A DNA stretch of 11,295 bases from Planctomycetota bacterium. Its GTDB lineage: Bacteria > Planctomycetota > PUPC01 > JABMSA01 > JAUWKK01. This document shows, in pieces, positions 6,572 to 11,295 of the stretch. How positions within the stretch are numbered: position 1 is the stretch's first letter; each line of letters opens with the position of its first letter. The translations under genes were made by a program, and so were the position numbers. The stretch lies in contig JAUWKK010000051.1 in assembly GCA_030614245.1 (NCBI GenBank), forward strand, positions 1-11,295, in the 5' to 3' direction. The notes below the pieces were generated by a model. That model worked only from the letters and a program-made list of their open reading frames with translations, ran no database searches and was not told the origin of the DNA.

Positions 6572-7429
6572 ATGTTGACAAAGATGCGATACGGTCTCAA
6601 CTTCCTCGTCTATACTCCCACATTCTCGAAGGAGAAGGTCGACCTCATCAAGAAGGTTGCCGATATGGGTTTCGACGGCGTCGAGGTGCCGTTCAACGAC
6701 TTGAGCGTTCTCGATGCGAAAGCGACGAACAGGGCCCGTGAAGCTGCCGGCGTGGGGCTCACGGCATGCTGTGTTATGCTGCCCGGTACGAGCCTCTGCG
6801 GCGAGGACGATGTGGAACGCCGGGCCGGCCTGAAGCGCATCAGGCAGATGGTCGACATCACGGCCGACATGGGCGGCGATACGGTGGCCGGGCCGCTCTA
6901 TTCGCCGGTCCGTTACCTGACGGGCAGCGGGCGCACCGATGATGAATGGAAATGGTGCGTCGAAGGGCTGAAGGCTGCGGGCGAACACGCCCGGAAGGCC
7001 GGCATCACACTGGCTGTCGAGCCGCTCAACAGGTTCGAGACGTACGTCTTCAACACGGTCGCAGACTGCGCTGCCCTGGTGAAGGAAGTCGGCAGCCCGA
7101 ACGTAAAGGTGCTGTTCGACACGTTCCACGCGAATATCGAGGAGAAGGATTCGCCGGCGGCTATCCGGGCGGCCGGGCCGCTGCTCGGCCACTTCCATGC
7201 GAGCGAAAACGACCGCGGTACACCGGGCACCGGCCAGGTGCCCTGGAAGGAGTGCTTCGCCGCGCTGACAGAGATCGGATACGACCGCTGGGTTACGATC
7301 GAGAGTTTCGCCACAGGCATAGTCGATCTGTGCGCAGCCGCGTGCATCTGGCGGCCGATATACGATTCGGCAGACCAGTTGGCCACCGACGGCCTGGCAT
7401 TCCTGAAGCAGACGGCCGGCGACGCATAG
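6572..7429 (+). CDS. D-tagatose/D-psicose 3-epimerase-like sugar isomerase (TIM barrel)
   Basis: 285 residues, the usual length for this family. No signal peptide, so cytoplasmic. It is an AP-endonuclease-2/xylose-isomerase-like TIM barrel. Metal ligands typical of D-tagatose 3-epimerases are visible: Glu150 (AVEPLNRFET), Asp183 (LFDTFHANIEE), His209 (HFHASENDRG) and Glu244 (TIESF). Glu156 and Arg215 match the substrate-contact residues known from the Pseudomonas cichorii enzyme (Glu158, Arg217), with a constant offset of two. Likely reaction: C3 epimerisation of a ketohexose or similar keto-sugar using a divalent metal; the substrate cannot be fixed from sequence. A promoter at 6481-6508 and AGGAG 8 nt upstream support the start. 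An in-frame ATG four codons later is less well placed. It diverges from the ThuA/hydrolase pair, suggesting a shared sugar-use role. The alternative is a broader sugar phosphate isomerase/epimerase. Confidence 0.88.
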   Translation: MLTKMRYGLNFLVYTPTFSKEKVDLIKKVADMGFDGVEVPFNDLSVLDAKATNRAREAAGVGLTACCVMLPGTSLCGEDDVERRAGLKRIRQMVDITADMGGDTVAGPLYSPVRYLTGSGRTDDEWKWCVEGLKAAGEHARKAGITLAVEPLNRFETYVFNTVADCAALVKEVGSPNVKVLFDTFHANIEEKDSPAAIRAAGPLLGHFHASENDRGTPGTGQVPWKECFAALTEIGYDRWVTIESFATGIVDLCAAACIWRPIYDSADQLATDGLAFLKQTAGDA

Positions 7430-7661
7430 GCTGCGTTTCCCCGCGCTAGCAACGCCGAGATGATTGGGACGATCCTTCGATGGTAGAAAAGGAACGCTTC
7501 CTGAGTGCTGCGACTCGTCGCGGCTTTAGCTCTCAGGCGAGAGCCCGGCCTTCGTGCATCGTTCGTCTTCTTCGCGGCCAAATCCCGCCTTCACATCCCT
7601 TGACAGCCGCCGAACATCTTGGTACATTCTCTTCATGCGGAAATCGAGAGAACAGAGCACC
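7430..7661. other. Intergenic region upstream of the deacetylase
   Basis: 232 bp. It holds two small hairpins, AGGAA-CGC-TTCCT at 7490-7502 and GCTCTC-AGGC-GAGAGC at 7529-7544. Neither is followed by a clean T-run, so a terminator for the epimerase gene is not convincing. The deacetylase promoter is at the 3' end. Open frames starting at 7480 and 7554 run through this region but would have to cross the promoter and are not believed to be coding here. Confidence 0.5.
7600..7628 (+). promoter_or_regulatory. Sigma-70-like promoter for the deacetylase-methyltransferase pair
   Basis: A perfect TTGACA (7600-7605), an exact 17-nt spacer (7606-7622) and TACATT (7623-7628, four of six matches). Predicted transcription start is about 7634-7636. 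That makes ATG 7635 nearly leaderless and leaves the ATG at 7662 with a short leader, favouring 7662 as the start. Confidence 0.65.
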
Positions 7662-8483
7662 ATGCTGAATGCTTTCTCAGTTGATCTTGAAGACTGGTTC
7701 TGTGTCTACAACCTCAGCCATGCCATCAAGCGTGAGGACTGGGACGACTGTGACCTGCGCGTGGCGGAGAGCACCGGGCGCGTGCTGGATCTGCTGAGCA
7801 AGCACCGTGTCCGCGCGACGTTCTTCGTGCTGGGCTACATCGCCGAACGGCTGCCCGAGCTGGTCCGCGACGTCGCCGACCGCGGCCACGAGATCGCCGT
7901 CCACAGTTACGATCACCTGCTGATCACGAAGACGACGCCCGATGACTTTGAACGCGACCTGGTCCGCGCCCTGGACGCCATCCGAAGCTGCGGCGTCGAG
8001 CAGGACATCATCGGCTTTCGTGCTCCGTCGTTCACGATTGTCGAAGAGACCCGCTGGGCGCTCGACATCCTCGAGAAGCACGGCATCCGATACGACTCGT
8101 CGATCTTCCCGATCGGGTTTCACCCCGACTACGGAATGGCAGACGCGCCGCTGAAACCCTACAAGGTCAGCGAGTCGATGTACGAGTTCCCGCTGACGGT
8201 TGCGGAGCTGTTCGGTCGGCGGCTGCCCTGCAGCGGCGGCGGATACTTCCGCATATTCCCTTACTTTTACACGCGCTACTGCATCCGCAAAGTGAACGCG
8301 GAGGGGCGCCCGGCGGTCTTCTACATCCACCCGTGGGAACTGGACCCCGGCCAGCCCCGCGTGACGCTGCCCATAATGAAGCGCTTTCGGCATTACCGCA
8401 ACCTGCGCAAGACCGAGCGGCGGCTCGACAGACTGCTGGGCGATTTTCGATTCTCCACCATCCGTGAGGTGCTCGGACTATGA
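7662..8483 (+). CDS. XrtA-type polysaccharide deacetylase with DUF3473-like C-terminus
   Basis: 273 residues from ATG 7662. This is a NodB-fold carbohydrate esterase that would remove N-acetyl groups from a polysaccharide using a metal ion. SVDLEDWF (6-13) supplies the catalytic Asp region; HSYDH (81-85) gives the metal-binding histidines; GFRAPSF is at 118-124. The C-terminal part matches the extension typical of deacetylases in XrtA/PEP-CTERM exopolysaccharide loci: GGGYFRIFP (192-200), EGRPAVFYIHPWELDP (214-229), RFRHYRNL. No signal peptide, as usual for that subfamily. Starting at 7662 places MLNAFSVDLEDW at the N-terminus, as in family members; upstream ATGs at 7554 and 7635 lie before or at the predicted transcription start. 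The stop overlaps the next gene's ATG. No exosortase or other polysaccharide gene is visible in the window, so the system link is family knowledge only. Confidence 0.88.
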   Translation: MLNAFSVDLEDWFCVYNLSHAIKREDWDDCDLRVAESTGRVLDLLSKHRVRATFFVLGYIAERLPELVRDVADRGHEIAVHSYDHLLITKTTPDDFERDLVRALDAIRSCGVEQDIIGFRAPSFTIVEETRWALDILEKHGIRYDSSIFPIGFHPDYGMADAPLKPYKVSESMYEFPLTVAELFGRRLPCSGGGYFRIFPYFYTRYCIRKVNAEGRPAVFYIHPWELDPGQPRVTLPIMKRFRHYRNLRKTERRLDRLLGDFRFSTIREVLGL

Positions 8484-9160
8484 GCGAACCATGCCATAGG
8501 CAGGGAGACGAGATCGGCATCCAACGAGATTACTGGAACCGTGAAGCCGACGCGTTCAAGAGAATCTACTCGCGGAATAAGCCCGCCTTCTCGGCGTGGT
8601 TGGACAAGGTCTTCCGGCGGGACATGTTTCAGCGGTTCGAGTTCACGATCGGCAACTGCCAGCCCATCGCAGGCCGAACGTTCCTCGACGTGGGCTGCGG
8701 CAGCGGGCTATATGTGATCGAGTTGGCGCGCAAAGGCGCAGCAACGGTCGTCGGCATCGACATCGCAGCGGACATGCTCGCGCTCTGCCGGCAGTTCGCC
8801 GAGCGGGAGAACGTCCAGGATCGCTGCACGTTCGCAGTTTCGGACCTGCTGCAGTACAGCCCGGACGCGCCGTTCGATGTGACCATCGGCATCGGCCTGT
8901 TCGACTATATCTCCGATCCACTGCCGGTGATCGCGAAGATGCGTCAGGTGACGACGGACAAGGTCGTCCTGTCATTCCCACGGCTCTGGACGTGGCGCGC
9001 GCCGGTGCGGCGCGCGCGGCTGGCCGTCCGCGGATGCCCCGTCTACTTCTTCACGAAACGCCGCATCTGCGATCTGATGCGGCAGGCAGGCTTCGAGCGG
9101 CACACCATCACCAGGGTCGGCAAGCTTCACTGCGTGGTGGGGGTTGTCGGCAGGGAATAG
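8480..9160 (+). CDS. Class I SAM-dependent methyltransferase coupled to the deacetylase
   Basis: 226 residues. Rossmann-fold methyltransferase: motif I FLDVGCGSG at 68-76, acidic residue Asp94 in VVGIDIAADM, motif II-like PFDVTIGIGLFDYISDP at 131-147, and a C-terminal half containing SFPRLWTWRAPVRRAR. The FDYI.DP pattern and basic C-terminal segment are reminiscent of Mg-protoporphyrin- or UbiG-like methyltransferases, but the substrate is not identifiable. The start ATG overlaps the deacetylase stop (ATGA, 8480-8483), a classic sign of translational coupling, so a role in modifying the same glycan or its carrier is plausible. It has no separate ribosome-binding site of note. It converges on the metallo-hydrolase gene with only 35 bp between stops. 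Confidence 0.85.
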   Translation: MSEPCHRQGDEIGIQRDYWNREADAFKRIYSRNKPAFSAWLDKVFRRDMFQRFEFTIGNCQPIAGRTFLDVGCGSGLYVIELARKGAATVVGIDIAADMLALCRQFAERENVQDRCTFAVSDLLQYSPDAPFDVTIGIGLFDYISDPLPVIAKMRQVTTDKVVLSFPRLWTWRAPVRRARLAVRGCPVYFFTKRRICDLMRQAGFERHTITRVGKLHCVVGVVGRE

Positions 9161-9185
9161 CGCACTGAGGCGCTAAGAGACTGCC
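9149..9185. terminator. Possible bidirectional terminator hairpin between convergent genes
   Basis: Inner stem TAGCGC-ACTGAG-GCGCTA (9158-9175) starts with the methyltransferase TAG stop codon itself. Outer arms GGCAG (9149-9153) and CTGCC (9181-9185) enclose it. No T-run follows on either strand, so factor-independent termination is not certain. Its position between converging genes supports a shared 3' end structure. Confidence 0.4.
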
Positions 9186-9195
9186 CGTGGAACCG

Positions 9196-9960
9196 TCAGA
9201 CCTCCATCACGTCTGAAGCAGCGTAGCGGCCGGCCACGTGCAGTTTCAGCCCGTTGCCGAGAATCTCGCGGTGCGTCCGCAATGCAAGCTCGGGGTCGTT
9301 GTTTTGCTCGGAAAGATGCGCCAGGCACGCCCACTTGAGGCCGGTGCCCGCGCGCCGGAGCAGTTCGGCGGCTTCGACGTTCGAGATATGCCCGCCCGGC
9401 CCCCTGATGCGGCGCTTCAGGAAGTACGGGTACGGACCGCTGGCGAGCATCTGCGGATCGTAGTTGCTCTCAATCAGGACCGCGTCGAGGGAACCGACGA
9501 TCTCATCGAGCCCATCGAAGACGTGTCCGAGATCCGTCATAATCCCGAACCGGCTCTCGCCGTCGTCCACCACGAACGCGACCCCGTCGATGCTGTCGTG
9601 CGCGGTCGAGATCGTCTCGACCGAGACATCCCCGAAACGCAGCACGGTTCCGGCCTCGAAATGGCGGACGTCATCAAACCTGCCGAGCGGATACCTGCCT
9701 GCCGCGGCGTCGAGCGTGCTGGGCGTAGCATGCACCGGGAGGCCGAACTTCCGCTGATAAATCCCCGCACAACGGACGTGATCGGAATGGTCGTGCGAGA
9801 TGAGCAGGGCTTCCACGGCCGAGATGTCCCTGCCGTGAGCGGCGAGGCGAAGCTGGGCCTGCTTGCCGCTGATGCCCGCGTCGAAAATGAGCCTGACGCC
9901 TCGCGTCTCCACGAATATGCTGTTGCCGTTGCTGCCTGACTGAAGTGAGATCACCTGCAT
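9196..9960 (-). CDS. YycJ/WalJ-type metallo-beta-lactamase-fold hydrolase
   Basis: 254 residues from the ATG at 9960. N-terminal SLQSGSNGNSIFVE (5-18) matches the family's opening GSSGNC strand, followed by IFDAGISGKQ (25-34). The metal-binding motif HDHSDH is at 56-61, with further ligands His121 (ISTAHDS), Asp143 (MTDLGHV) and His191/His215 regions (GGHISN, LAHLSEQNND). Family members act on nucleic acids, with YycJ described as an exonuclease-like DNA-processing enzyme; a cytoplasmic location is expected. The open frame extends to 10119, but the conserved N-terminus begins at 9960 and a longer form would overlap the upstream methyltransferase gene. The ribosome-binding site is weak (GGAAG about 15 nt upstream), so coupling to the methyltransferase transcript 70 bp upstream is likely. 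Confidence 0.87.
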   Translation of the reverse strand: MQVISLQSGSNGNSIFVETRGVRLIFDAGISGKQAQLRLAAHGRDISAVEALLISHDHSDHVRCAGIYQRKFGLPVHATPSTLDAAAGRYPLGRFDDVRHFEAGTVLRFGDVSVETISTAHDSIDGVAFVVDDGESRFGIMTDLGHVFDGLDEIVGSLDAVLIESNYDPQMLASGPYPYFLKRRIRGPGGHISNVEAAELLRRAGTGLKWACLAHLSEQNNDPELALRTHREILGNGLKLHVAGRYAASDVMEV

Positions 9961-10030
9961 AATCGAGTCTTGCTTCCGTTTCCCGCGTCGTCCCGTCTGA
10001 AAGACCGCGAGCGGCGGCCTATCGTAATAG

Positions 10031-10789
10031 TCAAGCTCCTCGCCTGCAAGCGACGATGAAGCCGTTCGCGCGAATGCTGCGGCCAATGCACGGCGGCAAT
10101 TCATCGTCGCGGAGTTCATTGAGATAAAATATCCGCTCTATCGACATCCCGCCGGCCGCCACGAGGCGTCGCAGTTCGCCCAGAGAAAATACATGCAGGA
10201 ACATATCGGGAATGCCCCGGTAGTCATGCATGCGGCGATCGCCGATCTCGCCCGTCATCCAGCCGAACAGCAGAGTCTTCAGCATCCAGAGGCGGCCTTC
10301 GCTCGAAAGAATGTTGTGCCGGCGGTTGTGTGCGTGAAAGACGAACAGCCCGCCGGGCCGCAGGATGCGGTGGACGTCCCGCACGAAATGGACGCGGCTC
10401 GAGTGCCCGCGCATCATTCCGATCGTGCTGAACATGCACGCAGCGGCGTCGAACGACCCGTCGGGGAAGTGCGAGAGGTCTGCGAGGTCGAGCTGGTGCA
10501 GGTCGGCGCGGACGCCGTTGGCGTTGCACTTGGCGGCAGTCAGGATGAGCATGTGCTGCGAGAGAGCGACGCCGGTGACGGCGAAGCCCCTGCGTGCGAA
10601 ATGCACCACGTGCCGCCCCGTGCCGCTGCCGAGGTCGATCAGCCTGCACGGCTGAGGGAGCAGTTTGTCGAGTATGGCAGTATCGTAGAGAAACAGCTTC
10701 GTGTGCGCGAAGAAATCGTCGTAGCTCTCGGCGATCGTCGCGCTTTCGATGTAGTGGGCAACCGAAGGTGCCAGATGGTCGAGGGTCAT
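10031..10789 (-). CDS. Class I SAM-dependent methyltransferase
   Basis: 252 residues. Motif I is CRLIDLGSGTGRH (48-60), followed by VTGVALSQHML (71-81), a GSFDAAACMFSTIG segment (111-124) and RDVHRILRPGGLFVFHAHN (137-155), the pattern of methyltransferase type 11/25 domains. The substrate is unknown. Position 75, where the acidic residue that holds the SAM ribose is usual (GVDLS), is alanine (codon GCT on the coding strand). AGGA lies 8 nt before the ATG (10798-10801). It is followed 70 bp later on the same strand by the YycJ-like gene, probably one transcript. No good -35 box was found; a TATAGT hexamer at about 10809-10814 is too close to the ribosome-binding site to act as the -10 box. Confidence 0.84.
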   Translation of the reverse strand: MTLDHLAPSVAHYIESATIAESYDDFFAHTKLFLYDTAILDKLLPQPCRLIDLGSGTGRHVVHFARRGFAVTGVALSQHMLILTAAKCNANGVRADLHQLDLADLSHFPDGSFDAAACMFSTIGMMRGHSSRVHFVRDVHRILRPGGLFVFHAHNRRHNILSSEGRLWMLKTLLFGWMTGEIGDRRMHDYRGIPDMFLHVFSLGELRRLVAAGGMSIERIFYLNELRDDELPPCIGRSIRANGFIVACRRGA

Positions 10790-10824
10790 GCGGGCGATCC
10801 TGAAAGAACTATATGCAACCGCAA

Positions 10825-10862
10825 ATGAACGCAGATTAGTATTATTTATTATCAGCGTTCAT
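10825..10862. repeat. AT-rich-loop inverted repeat ATGAACGCWGAT
   Basis: The left arm ATGAACGCAGATTA (10825-10838) and the reverse complement of the right arm, ATGAACGCTGATAA (10849-10862), match at 12 of 14 positions; the outer 8 bp are perfect. The loop is GTATTATTTA. It is 36 bp upstream of the methyltransferase start, so an operator or 5' UTR hairpin is possible. GAACGCNGAT phrases are also common dispersed repeats in some large environmental genomes. Confidence 0.5.
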
Positions 10863-10863
10863 C

Positions 10864-10882
10864 CCTGCCGAAAGCAGGCAGG
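10864..10882. repeat. Palindromic module CCTGCC-GAAAGCA-GGCAGG
   Basis: A 6-bp stem with a 7-nt loop, or alternatively CCTGC-CGAAA-GCAGG. It resembles the 19-nt CCTGCC/GGCAGG modules at 6344 and 6143 and sits two bases after the inverted repeat. Confidence 0.5.
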
Positions 10883-10964
10883 TGAGGTTCCATTCCTGCA
10901 TTTCGTGCAATGATGATACGCTGAAGGCCGGTCATCTGCAAGGTGCTGAACGAGAAATGGGTAT

Positions 10965-11050
10965 GTGGGGCAGGCTTTCCAGCCTGCCTGCCCCCTCCAT
11001 AGGCGGGCGGGTACGGCATGGCCTGCCAATTCTCGGCACTACTCCGCCCC
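10965..11050. repeat. Hairpin repeat, diverged copy 3 with 39-nt nested insertion
   Basis: Positions 10965-10988 match 5969-5992 exactly over 24 nt, including the palindrome GGCAGGCT-TTCC-AGCCTGCC. Relative to copy 1, 39 nt (10985-11023) sit at the same AGCC/TGCC junction that is interrupted in copy 2. The tail 11028-11050 matches the copy 1 tail at 19 of 23 positions. The left part of copies 1 and 2 is absent. Confidence 0.8.
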
Positions 11051-11108
11051 CCCTACCCGCCACGGATTGTAAAAAAACGTAACATCGCGACGATGCCGCG
11101 AAAAGTGT

Positions 11109-11136
11109 TTGTAATCGCGAAAGGCCTGAACATAAT
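11109..11136 (+). promoter_or_regulatory. Weak candidate promoter for the gene at 11232
   Basis: TTGTAA (11109-11114), a 16-nt spacer and CATAAT (11131-11136, five of six matches). Predicted start is near 11143, so the transcript would begin with the hairpin-rich leader. The -35 match is only four of six. Confidence 0.35.
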
Positions 11137-11141
11137 GATAA

Positions 11142-11208
11142 GCGTAGGGCCGCCCACTGGGGGCTACCCGATCTTGGATGGGAAGCGCCGGTCAACCCGA
11201 CACGGCGC
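11142..11208 (+). other. Structured 5' leader of the partial exported-protein gene
   Basis: Three successive hairpins can be drawn. The first uses GTAG at about 11144 and CTAC at about 11164, with CC/GG and CCC/GGG steps and left-side bulges. The second is CCC-AUC/GAU-GGG with a bulged G (about 11167-11182), sharing bases with the first. The third is GCGCCGGTC-AACCC-GAC(A)CGGCGC (11185-11208), a 9-bp stem with one bulged A. A TATTTT tract (11213-11218) and GGAGG follow. The mutually exclusive first and second stems and the strong third one suggest an attenuator or riboswitch-like platform, but no known riboswitch signature was matched. Confidence 0.4.
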
Positions 11209-11218
11209 GCAGTATTTT

Positions 11219-11223
11219 GGAGG
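11219..11223 (+). promoter_or_regulatory. Strong Shine-Dalgarno sequence for the partial gene
   Basis: GGAGG, 8 nt before ATG 11232. It is the best ribosome-binding site on the plus strand of this window and supports the partial gene as real. Confidence 0.75.
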
Positions 11224-11231
11224 AAGTAGAT

Positions 11232-11295
11232 ATGGGTAAGTTTGCGAGAGTGGAGAGCATCGTATTGGCGGCGTGCATCGTTGCAGGTCTTGGCG
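11232..11295 (+). CDS. Start of an exported protein, truncated by the window end
   Basis: Only the first 21 codons are present, beginning MGKFARVESIVLAACIVAG. Two basic residues (Lys3, Arg6) precede a hydrophobic stretch from Ile10, as in a signal peptide or N-terminal membrane anchor. LAAC at 12-15 fits the lipobox pattern, but the hydrophobic run before it is very short, so an ordinary signal peptide is more likely. A strong GGAGG at proper spacing and the structured leader upstream support a genuine start. The function cannot be known from this fragment. Confidence 0.6.
   Translation, partial: MGKFARVESIVLAACIVAGLG

Noticed and set aside
7480..7668. Small open frame of 62 codons before the deacetylase
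   Set aside because: It spans the predicted promoter and ends just inside the deacetylase; no recognisable features.
9961..10119. N-terminal extension of the YycJ-like protein to 10119
   Set aside because: The extension overlaps the methyltransferase gene and has no similarity to the family, whose conserved N-terminus begins at the ATG at 9960.
10801..10820. TATAGT as -10 box for the minus-strand methyltransferase
   Set aside because: It would put the transcription start within the AGGA ribosome-binding site, and no -35 box lies at a suitable distance.
10193..10828. Plus-strand open frame of 211 codons opposite the methyltransferase
   Set aside because: Antisense to a gene with clear SAM-binding motifs; the product shows no domain.
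11080..11180. Cyclic-di-GMP-I (GEMM) riboswitch
   Set aside because: CGCGAAAGGCC and GGCTACCCGAT loosely recall GEMM blocks, but the order and the conserved GGGCAAACC and GACGCAAAGCC segments are missing.
11142..11218. Cobalamin riboswitch
   Set aside because: CCACTGG and GGGAAG stretches are suggestive, but the conserved GGTGAAAATCC-like and AGCCAGGAGACC-like segments are absent.

Overview
The window is GC-rich bacterial DNA with seven complete protein genes, the first codons of an eighth, and two intergenic regions packed with small palindromic repeats. No RNA gene, CRISPR array, IS element or phage gene is visible. A secreted ThuA/HEAT/discoidin protein, an acetyl-xylan-esterase-like protein, an XrtA-type polysaccharide deacetylase and repeats whose spurious translation reads like AGRLESLPHE together suggest Planctomycetota or a nearby free-living lineage such as Armatimonadota or Lentisphaerota. 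That placement is inference from recall. No ribosomal or other taxonomic marker is present.

Region 1 (2-5865, minus strand) is a probable two-gene unit for exported carbohydrate-active proteins. A 1056-residue ThuA + HEAT-repeat + discoidin protein is followed 131 bp later by an 853-residue alpha/beta hydrolase of the acetyl xylan esterase type. The hydrolase has an intact first catalytic domain and a second domain whose nucleophile position is degenerate. Region 2 (5866-6571) is a divergent intergenic region built mostly of nested hairpin repeats, ending in a good sigma-70-like promoter. Region 3 (6572-7429, plus) is a D-tagatose/D-psicose 3-epimerase-like sugar isomerase with all expected metal ligands. 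It is transcribed away from region 1 and may process the released sugars.

Region 4 (7600-9160, plus) has a promoter with a perfect -35 box, an XrtA-type polysaccharide deacetylase and a class I methyltransferase coupled by an ATGA overlap, suggesting exopolysaccharide or cell-surface glycan work. Region 5 (9196-10789, minus, convergent) has a class I methyltransferase followed by a YycJ/WalJ-type metallo-beta-lactamase-fold hydrolase. Region 6 (10790-11231) has an inverted repeat, a palindromic module, a third repeat copy and a hairpin-rich leader before the start of an exported protein (11232) cut by the window edge.

The most interesting signal is a roughly 19-nt palindromic module (core GCCTGCCTAC-R-GCA-GGCC). 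It appears nested inside other hairpin repeats, twice at the same AGCC/TGCC junction, and also in frame inside the esterase gene near residues 254-261, where it appears to add about eight residues. This resembles the coding-sequence invasion known for Rickettsia palindromic elements.
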